Positions 36,374-45,327 of a stretch of DNA of 64,000 nt are shown piece by piece. The notes beneath the pieces are model-generated. The model saw only the letters and a program-made list of their open reading frames with translations. It did no database searches and was not told where the DNA came from. The translations under genes were made by a program, and so were the position numbers. Position 1 is the stretch's first letter, and every line of letters begins with the position of its first letter. Origin of the DNA: Rhodococcus sp. 4CII (lineage in GTDB: Bacteria; Actinomycetota; Actinomycetes; Mycobacteriales; Mycobacteriaceae); NCBI RefSeq assembly GCF_014256275.1, contig NZ_JACCFE010000002.1:4258001-4322000 (forward strand), written 5' to 3'.

Positions 36374-36997
36374 ATGTCGGTAGCGATCGAACACACACCG
36401 GAGAACGCGGCGCCTGCACAGGCCCCCGCTGCCGACCGGGCCTGGGCGCTGTTCCGGGCACTGGATGGAAAAGGATTGGTTCCCGAGGGATACGTCGAAG
36501 GCTGGAAAAAGACTTTCGAGGAGGACTTCAGCCCCAACCGCGGTGCGGAACTGGTTGCCCGGGCGTGGACCGACGACGAATTCCGGGAACTTCTGCTCAC
36601 CGACGGTACAACGGCCGTCGGGCAATACGGTTACCTCGGACCGCAGGGCGAGTACATCGTGGCGCTCGAGGACACCCCCACGCTCAAGAACGTGATCGTG
36701 TGCTCTCTGTGCTCGTGCACCGCCTGGCCCATCCTTGGCCTGCCGCCGACCTGGTACAAGAGCTTCGAGTACCGCGCCCGTGTGGTTCGCGAACCGAGAA
36801 AGGTGTTGTCCGAGATGGGCACCGACGTTCCCGAGGGCGTCGAAATCCGCGTCTACGACACCACTGCGGAAACGCGCTACATCGTCCTTCCCCAGCGGCC
36901 TGCGGGCACCGAAGGATGGAGTCGGGAGCAGCTCCAGCAACTCGTGACCAAAGACTGCCTGATCGGGGTTGCGATCCCGCAGGTTCCGACCGTCTGA
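36374..36997 (+). CDS. nthA: Nitrile hydratase alpha subunit, Fe type
   Basis: 207 aa. Carries the non-heme iron that hydrates nitriles to amides. The metal claw is CSLCSCT (C110-S114-C115 region, numbering from Met), where Ser before Leu marks the iron type; cobalt enzymes have CTLCSC. The cysteines C113 and C115 would be oxidised to sulfinic and sulfenic acids, and in this type the iron can be nitrosylated and released by light. Very close to the N-771/R312 subunit throughout, including MSVAIEHT at the start and LIGVAIPQVPTV at the end. Confidence 0.97.
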   Translation: MSVAIEHTPENAAPAQAPAADRAWALFRALDGKGLVPEGYVEGWKKTFEEDFSPNRGAELVARAWTDDEFRELLLTDGTTAVGQYGYLGPQGEYIVALEDTPTLKNVIVCSLCSCTAWPILGLPPTWYKSFEYRARVVREPRKVLSEMGTDVPEGVEIRVYDTTAETRYIVLPQRPAGTEGWSREQLQQLVTKDCLIGVAIPQVPTV

Positions 36998-37023
36998 CCA
37001 CCCGGAGAAAAGGAATCAGATCC

Positions 37024-37665
37024 ATGGATGGAGTACACGATCTCGCCGGCGTACAGGGGTTCGGCAAGGTCCCTCATACCGTCAACGCCGACGTCGGCGG
37101 GCCCTTCCACGCGGAGTGGGAACACCTGCCGTACAGTCTGCTGTTCCTCGGTGCCGCAGACCTGGGTGCGTTCAGCGTCGACGAAGTCCGGCACGTCGTC
37201 GAGCGCATGGAACCCCGCCACTACATGATGACGCCGTACTATGAGAGATACGTCATCGGCGTGGCCACCCTCATGGTAGAGAAGGGAATTCTCACCCACG
37301 ACGAACTCGAGACGCTCGCCGGCGGCCCGTTCCCGTTGTCACTTCCTGCCGAGTCGGAAGGCCGGCCGGCGCGGACCGATCAGGTCACCTTCGACGTCGG
37401 GCAGCGCGTTCGGGTTCGTGACGAGCGCGTGCCCGGACACATCCGCGTGCCGGCATACTGCCGCGGTCGCGTCGGAACGATTACCCATCGCACCACCGAG
37501 AAGTGGCCGTTTCCCGACGCGATAGGCCACGGGCGCAACGACGCCGGCGAGGAACCGACCTATCACGTCGAATTCGCGGCGGAGGAACTGTTCGGTGATG
37601 ACACCGACGCCGGCAGCGTCGTGGTCGACCTGTTCGAGGGATACCTCGAAGAGATCGCCGTCTGA
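37024..37665 (+). CDS. nthB: Nitrile hydratase beta subunit, Fe type
   Basis: 213 aa; starts MDGVHDLAGVQGFGKVPHTV, the family signature, and includes RMEPRHYMMTPYYERYVIG, whose Arg residues hydrogen bond to the oxidised cysteines of alpha, and a C-terminal SH3-like barrel (RVRVRDERVPGHIRVPAYCR). Forms the alpha-beta heterodimer with the preceding gene product. ATG 37024 is 26 bp after the alpha stop with GGAGAAAAGG in between. Confidence 0.97.
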   Translation: MDGVHDLAGVQGFGKVPHTVNADVGGPFHAEWEHLPYSLLFLGAADLGAFSVDEVRHVVERMEPRHYMMTPYYERYVIGVATLMVEKGILTHDELETLAGGPFPLSLPAESEGRPARTDQVTFDVGQRVRVRDERVPGHIRVPAYCRGRVGTITHRTTEKWPFPDAIGHGRNDAGEEPTYHVEFAAEELFGDDTDAGSVVVDLFEGYLEEIAV

Positions 37666-37779
37666 ACGCTTCCGACACGATGAACACAGACCGGCGGCGG
37701 GCATCTCGCCCGGAGTTGCCGTGCGGCCCCCGCCGGTCCGCTGTCGAGTACGCACAGATTCTCCGGAAGGAACTGACCA

Positions 37780-39006
37780 ATGAACGACATGCGCCTCCCC
37801 GTCACCGTGCTGTCGGGATTTCTCGGTGCAGGAAAAACGACACTCCTGAATCAGATCCTGCGCAACCGTGAGGGCCGGCGCGTGGCGGTGATCGTCAACG
37901 ACATGAGCGAGATCAACATCGACAGTGCCGAAGTCGAACGAGAGATCACGCTGAGCCGGTCGCAGGAAAAGCTGGTCGAGATGACCAACGGCTGCATCTG
38001 CTGCACCTTGCGGGAGGATCTTCTCGACGAGATCAGGACCCTGGCAGCGGACGGTCGGTTCGACTACCTCCTGATCGAATCGTCCGGCATCTCCGAACCC
38101 TTGCCCGTCGCCGAAACGTTCACGTTCATCGACAGCGACGGACACGCGCTTTCCGACCTGGCCCGGCTGGACACCATGGTGACCGTCGTCGACGGCAACA
38201 GCTTCCTGCGCGACTACCAGTCCGGTGGCCCCGTGGAAGCCGACGCGCCCGAGGACGAACGCGACATCTCCGATCTGCTCGTCGATCAAATCGAGTTCGC
38301 CGACGTCATCCTGATCAGCAAGGCCGATCTCGTCTCCGCCGGGCAACTCACCGAACTCACCGCGCTGATTCGAACACTCAACAAGACCGCGCGCATCCTC
38401 CCCATATCTCACGGGCACGTTCCGCTCGGCACCATCATGGATACCGGCCTGTTCTCCCTCGAACGGGCCGCACAGGCACCCGGCTGGCTGCAGGAACTCC
38501 AGGGAGAGCACACCCCCGAGACCGAGGAATACGGAATCGGGTCGGTCGTCTACCGTGAACGAGCACCCTTCCACCCCCGACGGTTACATCAGTTCCTCAC
38601 CAGCGAATGGACGAATGGCCGGCTTCTCCGCGCCAAGGGCTACTTCTGGAATGCCGGCCGGTTCACCGAAATCGGCAGTATCTCGCAGGCCGGCCACGTG
38701 ATCCGGCACGGGTACGTCGGTCGATGGTGGAAATTCCTTCCCGACGGCTACTGGCCGGAGGACGATTACCGCCGGCAGGGCATTCTCGACAAATGGGAAG
38801 AACCGGTCGGTGACTGTCGCCAGGAACTCGTGTTCATCGGCCAGGGCATCGACGCCGACACACTCCGGAACCAACTCGACGGCTGTCTGCTCACCACCGA
38901 GGAGATCGAGCTGGGTCCTGACACGTGGACGCACTGGCCCGACCCTCTCGGCGCCGGTCACTCCGATCACGTGACCAGCAACGTAGCCCAGACGAGCACC
39001 CTCTGA
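37780..39006 (+). CDS. nha3: Nitrile hydratase activator / metallochaperone (CobW/P47K GTPase)
   Basis: 408 aa. G3E-family GTPase needed for insertion of iron into nitrile hydratase alpha. Walker A GFLGAGKTTL, the CxCC metal-binding motif NGCICCTLRED, a switch region ESSGISEPLPV and guanine motif SKAD. The C-terminal CobW_C domain holds RLHQFLTSEWTNGRLLRAKG. Its size matches the long activators of Fe-type clusters, not the small ones of Co-type. Begins 114 bp after nthB; GGAAGGAACTG precedes the ATG. Last gene of the operon; the next gene is convergent. Confidence 0.94.
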   Translation: MNDMRLPVTVLSGFLGAGKTTLLNQILRNREGRRVAVIVNDMSEINIDSAEVEREITLSRSQEKLVEMTNGCICCTLREDLLDEIRTLAADGRFDYLLIESSGISEPLPVAETFTFIDSDGHALSDLARLDTMVTVVDGNSFLRDYQSGGPVEADAPEDERDISDLLVDQIEFADVILISKADLVSAGQLTELTALIRTLNKTARILPISHGHVPLGTIMDTGLFSLERAAQAPGWLQELQGEHTPETEEYGIGSVVYRERAPFHPRRLHQFLTSEWTNGRLLRAKGYFWNAGRFTEIGSISQAGHVIRHGYVGRWWKFLPDGYWPEDDYRRQGILDKWEEPVGDCRQELVFIGQGIDADTLRNQLDGCLLTTEEIELGPDTWTHWPDPLGAGHSDHVTSNVAQTSTL

Positions 39007-39027
39007 CCCCATGCTCGCTCCGGGTGA

Positions 39028-39747
39028 TCAGCTCGCATTTCGCGCGGCGACGAGCGCCGTGAGGCCGTCGAAGATCCGGGCCAGGCCGAATTCCAGTGCG
39101 TCGTCCTGCCCGGACGTGGAACTGGCCGAGGCGAAGGCGGCCGCCGCCTCGGGGTAGCGGTCGGCGTGGGCGGTGAGGATTCCGGACATGATGTCGTTCA
39201 GGGACTTCTCGGGTGTGTCGGTGACGGCGCCGGGTGCGGTCATCTGCTGAGCGAGGCTGCGCACGTGGCCGGTGATCAGGACGATCGAGTCCAGTCGCTC
39301 TCCACCGGTCAGTCCCGTGCCGCTCAGTGCCGCGAGACCGGTCTCCAGCCAGCCCAATTCGTTCGGGCCCAGCACCCGGGGACCGACGGCGACATCCACG
39401 ACCCACGGGTGGCGTCGGAGTCCCGCCGACATGCGGAGAGCCCACTCGTGGAGAGCGGCACGCCAATCTTTGTCGAGGTCGGACAGGTCGGGCGCGGGCC
39501 CGAGTGCGGCGTCGAGCATGAGGGCGATCAGTTCGGTCTTGCCGGGGGTGTAGCGATACAGCGACATCTTGGTGAACCCGAGGTCTTCCGCGAGGCGCTG
39601 CATCGACAGCGTGGCGAGGCCGTCGGCATCCGCCATCGCGATCGCGGTCGCGACGATCTGCTCGAGACTCAGCGCCGGTTTCGGCCCCCGCTTCGGTCTC
39701 GCCGACGACCCCCACAGCAGTTCGGTGGTACGGGGCTGGGTGACCAT
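39028..39747 (-). CDS. TetR-family repressor (TetR_C class)
   Basis: 239 aa from ATG 39747, which has GGAGGAG 7 bases upstream; ATG 39792 lies in the operator and is rejected. HTH: LSLEQIVATAIAMADADGLA, MQRLAEDLGFTKMSLYRY. The C-terminal half resembles TetR_C (WRAALHEWALRMSAGLRRHP). Divergent from an FAD monooxygenase gene with two inverted repeats between them, the TetR/TetX-like layout, so it probably represses that gene. Confidence 0.9.
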   Translation of the reverse strand: MVTQPRTTELLWGSSARPKRGPKPALSLEQIVATAIAMADADGLATLSMQRLAEDLGFTKMSLYRYTPGKTELIALMLDAALGPAPDLSDLDKDWRAALHEWALRMSAGLRRHPWVVDVAVGPRVLGPNELGWLETGLAALSGTGLTGGERLDSIVLITGHVRSLAQQMTAPGAVTDTPEKSLNDIMSGILTAHADRYPEAAAAFASASSTSGQDDALEFGLARIFDGLTALVAARNAS

Positions 39748-39779
39748 CTGCGCTCCTCCGGACGACTTTTGCTCCGGAA

Positions 39780-39821
39780 TAGTGTCTACCATACACTAAA
39801 TTGTGTCCAACAGACACAATT
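39780..39821. promoter_or_regulatory. Twin TetR operators between tetR and the FAD monooxygenase gene
   Basis: TAGTGT/ACACTA (39780-39798, 7-bp spacer) and AATTGTGTC/GACACAATT (39799-39821, 5-bp spacer) lie side by side. The second is a perfect 9-bp inverted repeat. Both share the half-site GTGT. Confidence 0.65.
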
Positions 39822-39839
39822 CGAATTGTGGAGGTCATC

Positions 39840-41051
39840 GTGCCGAACAGAACCGTCCTGATCTCGGGTGCAAGCATTGCCGGGCCGGCCCTGGCGTTCT
39901 GGCTCGGTCGCTGCGGCCACGCGGTCACCGTCGTCGAGCGCGCACCGGACCTTCGGCTCGGCGGCCAGGCCGTCGACTTCAAGGGGGAGGTCCATCGAAA
40001 AGTCCTCGAGCGGATGGGGATTCTCGACGAGGTGTACCGCAGGCAGACCGGGAAGACCGACCTCCTGATCGTCGACGAACGCGACAGGCACCTGGCGACG
40101 ATCCCCGGCGAATTCATCGGCGGAGACGTCGAGATTCTGCGCGGCGACCTGACCGAGATCCTGTACGAGCGGACCGCGGAGTCGTGTGAGTACCTCTTCG
40201 GTGATTCCGTCACCGCACTGGTCGACACGGAGTCGGGTGTCGACGTCACGTTCGAGAAGTCGGACGCACGCCGATTCGACCTGGTGTTCGGCGCCGACGG
40301 CATCCACTCGGCCGTGCGCCGCCACCGGTTCGGGCCGGAGGAGGAGTTCGTCCGCTTCCTCGGGTATTACTACGCCGTCGTCGGGACCACCGACTCGGCG
40401 ACCGACGCCTCGACGGACAGGGCACGCGCGACGGGGCTGATGTACAACGAACCGGGCCGGATGGCCGTGGTCGGCGGACCGAAGGCGCCGGAGTTGTTCG
40501 TCTTCGCCTCCGACAAGATCGAATACGACCGCCGCGACACCACCCAGCAGAAACGACTCCTGACCGCCGCGTACGCCGACGCGGGGTGGCGCGTGCCCGG
40601 GTTGCTCGCAGGCCTGGACGACGCGACCGAGTTCTACCTCGACTCGATCGCGAGGGTCGAGACCGGCACCTACACCGCCGGTCGCGTCGCCCTACTCGGC
40701 GATGCCGCGTACGGGAACACGCTGGGCGGCTTCGGGACCGGACTCGCCCTCGTCGGTGCGTACGTACTGGCGGGCGAGCTCGCGGGCGCCGACGGCGACC
40801 ACCGGGTGGCGTTCGGACGCTACAACGAGCAGATGCACCGGTACGCGAAGATCGCTCGGAAGGGCAACGCGGGACCGTTTCTCGCGCCGAAGTCGGCTGG
40901 TCGAATCAAATTGCGCAATGCGACGTTCAAGTCCAGGACCTTGTTCGGCCTGATGATGAAGTTGACCGATTCCTTCGCCACCGACATCGACCTGCAGGAC
41001 TACCCGGCGCTGTTGTCAGCTCGCCGTCCCGGCAATGTTGACCATCCATGA
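39840..41051 (+). CDS. FAD-dependent monooxygenase (PHBH/TetX-like)
   Basis: 403 aa from GTG 39840, with GGAGGT at 39830-39835. Dinucleotide-binding GASIAGPALAFWLGRCGHAV with acidic E ending beta2, the DG motif LVFGADGIHSAVRRHRFG, and the second FAD motif VALLGDAAYGNTLGGFGTG. Class A hydroxylases of this kind attack aromatic compounds or tetracycline-like antibiotics. TetR control and lack of catabolic neighbours favour detoxification. The last 36 bp overlap the convergent VOC gene. Confidence 0.9.
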   Translation: MPNRTVLISGASIAGPALAFWLGRCGHAVTVVERAPDLRLGGQAVDFKGEVHRKVLERMGILDEVYRRQTGKTDLLIVDERDRHLATIPGEFIGGDVEILRGDLTEILYERTAESCEYLFGDSVTALVDTESGVDVTFEKSDARRFDLVFGADGIHSAVRRHRFGPEEEFVRFLGYYYAVVGTTDSATDASTDRARATGLMYNEPGRMAVVGGPKAPELFVFASDKIEYDRRDTTQQKRLLTAAYADAGWRVPGLLAGLDDATEFYLDSIARVETGTYTAGRVALLGDAAYGNTLGGFGTGLALVGAYVLAGELAGADGDHRVAFGRYNEQMHRYAKIARKGNAGPFLAPKSAGRIKLRNATFKSRTLFGLMMKLTDSFATDIDLQDYPALLSARRPGNVDHP

Positions 41052-41429
41052 AATGCCGAACCGGTCTGTACAGGCACCGAATTCGTCTCCCCACATCTGC
41101 TTCTCCAGGGGCACCGACACGGTGCCGCCGTCCGAGAGTTTGGCCCAGTAGCCGCGGAGGTCGTCACCGTCGTCTCCGCTCAGGCTCACGGCGATATTGG
41201 TTCCCGGGTTGTGCTCCATCCCGGGCGGTGTGTCGGCGGCCATGAGGGTGAATCCGTTGTCGGATTCGAGCATGGCGTGCATGATTTTGTCGGAGCCCTC
41301 GGCGTCCGGGGCGCCGAATTCGCCGAACGTGCTCACCGCCAGGGTGCCACCGAAGACGTCCTTGTAGAACTCCATTGCCTGCCGCGCGTTGCCGTCGAAG
41401 CTGATGTAAGGGTTGAGACGAGAGGTCAT
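41016..41429 (-). CDS. PhnB-like VOC protein
   Basis: 137 aa, start ATG 41429. Typical PhnB/DUF1428-type sequence: LNPYISFDGNARQAMEFYKD at the N terminus and WGDEFGACTDRFGISWMVNI at the C terminus. Function unknown. Its 3' end overlaps the monooxygenase gene by 36 bp on the opposite strand. Downstream of a 4-gene operon on the same strand but separated from it (the operon stops at 41521), so it could be transcribed by read-through. Confidence 0.9.
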   Translation of the reverse strand: MTSRLNPYISFDGNARQAMEFYKDVFGGTLAVSTFGEFGAPDAEGSDKIMHAMLESDNGFTLMAADTPPGMEHNPGTNIAVSLSGDDGDDLRGYWAKLSDGGTVSVPLEKQMWGDEFGACTDRFGISWMVNIAGTAS

Positions 41430-41520
41430 GGGACATGCTCCTTCTTCGTGCCGGAACCGACAGGAACGACGGTACAACGACCGACCGACACGATGGGGGG
41501 AACGTCGAACGCGAGGCGGA

Positions 41521-42792
41521 TCAGTGGGCCGCGACCGTCGCGAACGCCGCCCACAGCACCGGTGACTGCTCGATGGTCCGCTCGTCCCGCCACGCGGCCA
41601 CCCGCTGTCGCTGCCAGGCGCACAGCGCCCCGACCGCGTCGGGCAGTTCGTGTGCCGCGTCGATCGAGCAGATTGCATCCTGCAGCGGATGCGCGTCCGC
41701 GGCGGCGCCGGCGAAGCGCTGGAACGCGAGATCGGTGGGCAGCGCCCAGCGGCCGGCCGTGACGAGTTCCGCCCCGCCCGCGATCATCGAGGACACCAGC
41801 CCGAGTGCCTCGCTGAACCGCAGGTCCCCGCCGCTCTCGCAGGCGATGAGTGCCACCCTGCTCGGGATCGGCCACAACTGCGACCCGCGGACCGGTTCGG
41901 CGGTCAGCGTGTGCGTACCCAGCAGCAGGTCCTTCGCGGACAACGGCCGGTGCGCACGCGTGGGCTCCGCGAACCCGGTGGACTCCGCGGTGCAGGCGAG
42001 GTGCAGTTCGGCATGCTCGCTCTCACCGGATTCGGGTGCGGCCGCGGTGACGTGCCCGACGTACACCAGCCGGCCGGCTCCCGCCCGCAGCGCGGTGCCG
42101 AGCCACTCCCGGTCGACGTCGTCGCGACGGAAACAGTCCGTCGGTCCGCCCACAGCCGGAAACAACCTGCCCTCGTCGGCGTAGGCAGCGACCCGCTGCG
42201 ACAGCGGACTGTCCGCGCTCATCCGCCCCAGAACGGAACCGAGCGCCGAGTCCGCCCGGAATCCCGGCACCCGGGGGTCGAGCACCGCGACCACGGGCAG
42301 GTGCCGGGTGTGCGCCCAGGTCCGGGCCTCGCGGCCGGACGCATGGACGATGCCGAGGGGCGCGAGCAGGGAGACATCCGCGATGTCGACGAGACGCAGC
42401 CCCGGGTCGGGTGCGATCAACTCCCACGGCACCTGTGCGACCCGGGGTGACGGCTGTATCCGCAGATGCGGGCGCACACCGCGGGTGAACAGGTCGTGCA
42501 ATTGCCGAGCCAGCCCGAACGGAAGAAGTGTGCGCGACAGATGCTGCGCCAGTTCGTGTTCGGACTCGTAGGAGGAGAATCCGCCCGTCGTCAGTGCGCG
42601 GTGCAGACCCTGCGGATCCGTGAGGTCGGGCAGGGACCGCCCCAATGCGGCGACGGCCCCGTCGACCTGCGCCGCGGATGCCGCGTTCACCCCGCCGGGC
42701 AGGACGTCGTGAGTCCATCGCCACGACGTGTACAGGTCGCCGGCGTCGGCCATCCGCACGATCGCGGTCGGCTGCTCGGGCGCGCTCACCAT
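41521..42792 (-). CDS. CHAT-domain protease-like protein
   Basis: 423 aa. The C-terminal about 250 residues are a caspase-like CHAT domain with the expected dyad: H247 in RLVYVGHVT and C318 in VALIACESGGDLRFSEALGL. The segment FQRFAGAAADAHPLQDAICS then DAVGALCAWQRQRVAAW is the usual C-terminal end. The N-terminal about 150 residues include HLRIQPSPRVAQVPWELIAP, also typical of CHAT proteins. Last gene of a four-gene operon; its ATG overlaps the stop of the TPR gene by 7 bp. CHAT proteases act in bacterial conflict systems such as gRAMP/Craspase (with TPR) and gasdermin defence, which makes a regulated self-protease a reasonable hypothesis. Confidence 0.8.
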   Translation of the reverse strand: MVSAPEQPTAIVRMADAGDLYTSWRWTHDVLPGGVNAASAAQVDGAVAALGRSLPDLTDPQGLHRALTTGGFSSYESEHELAQHLSRTLLPFGLARQLHDLFTRGVRPHLRIQPSPRVAQVPWELIAPDPGLRLVDIADVSLLAPLGIVHASGREARTWAHTRHLPVVAVLDPRVPGFRADSALGSVLGRMSADSPLSQRVAAYADEGRLFPAVGGPTDCFRRDDVDREWLGTALRAGAGRLVYVGHVTAAAPESGESEHAELHLACTAESTGFAEPTRAHRPLSAKDLLLGTHTLTAEPVRGSQLWPIPSRVALIACESGGDLRFSEALGLVSSMIAGGAELVTAGRWALPTDLAFQRFAGAAADAHPLQDAICSIDAAHELPDAVGALCAWQRQRVAAWRDERTIEQSPVLWAAFATVAAH

Positions 42793-44297
42793 GCCGGCAC
42801 CGTGCGGGTGTCGCGGACCTCGCGCCCATAGCGTTGCTCGGCGGCCGTGATCGACGCGCCCAGGACGACCCGGCCGTCCGTCGTCACGGTGAGCCGCGGC
42901 GGCAGGGGTACCGGCAGGCCGGCGCCGGCCGCGATTCCGGCCAGTGCGGAGCCGAGGTGGAACGAACCCGGAGTGTCGGACGCGCCCGCCGGGGGAGGAT
43001 CGGGCAACTGCAGGGGAAGGCGCGCCGGGGCGCCGTGTCCGGCGCGGCCGACGTCCACGGTGGTTCCCGCGCACCGTGTCTCGACGAGATCGGCCACCAG
43101 GCGCGCGTCGCCGGTGGAGTAGGCGAGGCGGAACGCCAAGTGCATCGCCGGGTCGGCTATTTCGCGATTCCACTGCTCGCGTTGCCGCCCGTTCGGGAGC
43201 GTGTAGCGGACGGCGTCGATGGCGACGGCCGCGGGCACCGCGAGCGCGGTGGCGCGTACCCGGAGTGCGCTGTCGGGCGGGTCGGCGGAGGTGAGCACGG
43301 AGTCGAGGAGTGTCGCGTGCCAGAAGTCGACCTGCGCGCAGTGCAGGCCGAGCCCCAGGTCGCGATACGTGGCGAACGCGGCGGCGAGGAGGCTCTCGGC
43401 CACGTCGGGCCGCCCGTCGGCGAAGGCGACGGTGGCGAGGCGGGTCTCGATATCTGCGACGTCGAGCACCGCGCCGGACTCCCGGAAGTAGTCGAGGCTG
43501 CGGCGGTAGAGAACTCCCGCACGCTCGGTGTCGCCCCGGCCCTCGGCGAGGAACGCGAGCACCTTCGATCCGATGCCCGCCCGGTGGCCGATGCCGGCGC
43601 GCTCGAAATACGCCTGACTCGACAGCAGCAGCGGTTCGGCCGCATCGAGTCGATTCGCGCGGACGCGCATGATCCCGAGGTTCTGCTGCGTCTCGGCGAC
43701 CGCGTTGACGTCGCCGGCAGTCTCGAACGCGGCGAGCGCCTGCCCGGCGAAATCGTCGGAGAGATCGAACCGCCCGGTCTCGAAGTGGATGGCGGCGAGA
43801 TTCATCAACGGGTGACCGGCCAGCGACGGCGCGAAACGCACGGCCGCGTCGAGGGATTCGGTGGCGACGACGGCCGCGTGTGCCCACTGCTGCCGGTGCA
43901 TCGCGACCGCCGTCAGCGACGCAAGGCACGCCACCGTCACGTCGCCGTGTTCGGCGCGGCCCGCGAGGAGTTCCCGTGCCTGCTCGAGCGCGTCCTGGGC
44001 GCCGTCGAGGTCACCGAGATGTTGCAACGCCTGCGACAGATTGACCAGCGCCGCGGGACGCATCCGCATCGCATCGGCAGGCAGCAGCGCGAGAGCGTCC
44101 CGGTAGAGCCCGACGGCCCGCGTGTGATCGCCCAGCTCGTCGGACATACTCGCCGCGTTGATGATCGCGCTCGTCCGGACATCGCCGGTGCCCTCCCGGG
44201 CGGCCCGTTCGAACACGCCGAGCGCCTCGGCGACATCTCCGCGGGCGTAGGCCGCCGCGCCGGCCGCGAGGAGATCGCGCCCCTTCTGATCGTCCAC
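42786..44297 (-). CDS. Tetratricopeptide-repeat protein, partner of the CHAT protein
   Basis: 503 aa from GTG 44297. Helical TPR-like repeats span about residues 1-330: GAAAYARGDVAEALGVFERA, LGDHTRAVGLYRDALALLP, LGDLDGAQDALEQARELL, ETGRFDLSDDFAGQALAAF, RGDTERAGVLYRRSLDYF. The last about 160 residues are not TPR: they contain LVADLVETRCAGTTVDVG and a beta-rich PPRLTVTTDGRVVLGASI end. Begins one base after the preceding stop and overlaps the CHAT start, so TPR and CHAT are made together. A TPR-CHAT pair resembles a split form of TPR-CHAT proteins. Confidence 0.8.
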   Translation of the reverse strand: MDDQKGRDLLAAGAAAYARGDVAEALGVFERAAREGTGDVRTSAIINAASMSDELGDHTRAVGLYRDALALLPADAMRMRPAALVNLSQALQHLGDLDGAQDALEQARELLAGRAEHGDVTVACLASLTAVAMHRQQWAHAAVVATESLDAAVRFAPSLAGHPLMNLAAIHFETGRFDLSDDFAGQALAAFETAGDVNAVAETQQNLGIMRVRANRLDAAEPLLLSSQAYFERAGIGHRAGIGSKVLAFLAEGRGDTERAGVLYRRSLDYFRESGAVLDVADIETRLATVAFADGRPDVAESLLAAAFATYRDLGLGLHCAQVDFWHATLLDSVLTSADPPDSALRVRATALAVPAAVAIDAVRYTLPNGRQREQWNREIADPAMHLAFRLAYSTGDARLVADLVETRCAGTTVDVGRAGHGAPARLPLQLPDPPPAGASDTPGSFHLGSALAGIAAGAGLPVPLPPRLTVTTDGRVVLGASITAAEQRYGREVRDTRTVPAW

Positions 44298-44298
44298 C

Positions 44299-45327
44299 TC
44301 AGAAGTCCGGATCCGAGGCAGCGGCATCGATTTCCGCGAGCAGCGGCGCATCGGGACCGTCGTCCGGCGTCGTCTCCGCAGCCCGGCGGAGCCGCTGCCG
44401 GACCAGGTTCCGAACCCGCTGGCGGGCCTCCGGGCCCGCACCGTCCGAGGACCCGTCGACGCCGAACCCGGGCACATACACGCCCACGGACACCCCGGCT
44501 TCCGAGCCCCGCGGCGCGGCCGACTCGCCGAACCACGCGTCCCCCGACAGTTGCAGTGCGACGTCGACGGTTCCCGCCGCGGTGCCGACCGTCGCCCAAG
44601 GTCGCAGATGGTCCGGAACCGCGGAGAGACTCGGTGCCGCAACGATACTCACCCGCACAGAGGTGGTCCCGGCAGCGCGTGCCACCTCCCAGAACACCGC
44701 CCGCTCGGATGCGTCGACGAGCCCGGGAGGGTACCGGCGCCAATCGGTTCCGCCGGCACCGCGCGCCAGCACGAGCCTGCTCGGCACGGCCGCCGTCGCG
44801 GCGCCGGCCGCGAGGGCATAGTCGTCCGCCCGTCCCGGCAGGCCGGAGACCGGGAGGCCGGCCGGGGCGAGCGCGTCGTCGCCGTCGACGAGGAGGTCGC
44901 AGTCCTCGGCGAGCGTGCCGATCTCGCGGTTCAGCAGTCCGGCGTCGAGTGCCGGGATGGCGTCGACCGTGGAGGCCGGCCACCACCGCGTCGCCCACTG
45001 CGCGAAAGCAAGTCGACGAGCAGCGGCGGCAATCCGCGGTCGCGCCGGTCCAGCCGTGACGTCGTTCCCGGAACCGGCGGCCAGAGCGAGCGCCACCTCC
45101 TCGCCGAACACCGCCCACACCCAGTTCTGCGCGGAGTCGACGTCGTCGATCACGGCCGCCGGAACCGCCGAGTCGGCGAGCACAGTCCATGACAGATGCC
45201 CGCCGCGCACCTCGAGCACCGCGACGTCGATCCCCGCCGTAGCGTCGAGAACGCTCGGCGCGCCGTCGGGGGCGATGATCCGCACCCCGTCCGGTGCACG
45301 CTGAATCCGCACCGTGCCCGTCGTCAA
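44299..45327 (-). CDS. Unknown protein of the CHAT operon (beta-rich, 342 aa)
   Basis: Start most likely TTG 45327, overlapping the upstream stop as TTGA with GAGGG before it; the first internal ATG/GTG options would truncate the conserved-looking N terminus (TTGTVRIQRAPDGVRIIAPD). Alternating short strands in the first 110 residues (GIDVAVLEVRGGHLSWTVLA), an Ala-rich helical middle with WATRWWPAS, and a second beta part (GTTSVRVSIVAAPSLSA). C-terminal tail is Arg-rich. No signal, membrane segment or known motif recognised. Codon use matches neighbours. Confidence 0.7.
   Translation of the reverse strand: MTTGTVRIQRAPDGVRIIAPDGAPSVLDATAGIDVAVLEVRGGHLSWTVLADSAVPAAVIDDVDSAQNWVWAVFGEEVALALAAGSGNDVTAGPARPRIAAAARRLAFAQWATRWWPASTVDAIPALDAGLLNREIGTLAEDCDLLVDGDDALAPAGLPVSGLPGRADDYALAAGAATAAVPSRLVLARGAGGTDWRRYPPGLVDASERAVFWEVARAAGTTSVRVSIVAAPSLSAVPDHLRPWATVGTAAGTVDVALQLSGDAWFGESAAPRGSEAGVSVGVYVPGFGVDGSSDGAGPEARQRVRNLVRQRLRRAAETTPDDGPDAPLLAEIDAAASDPDF

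Noticed and set aside
36374..36997. Possibility that the nitrile hydratase is the cobalt type
   Set aside because: The claw is CSLCSC with Ser after the first Cys, and the activator is the long CobW/P47K type; both indicate iron.
37680..37871. Short + strand ORF between nthB and the activator gene
   Set aside because: No ribosome site, overlaps the activator gene by 92 bp in another frame, and codon use is not convincing.
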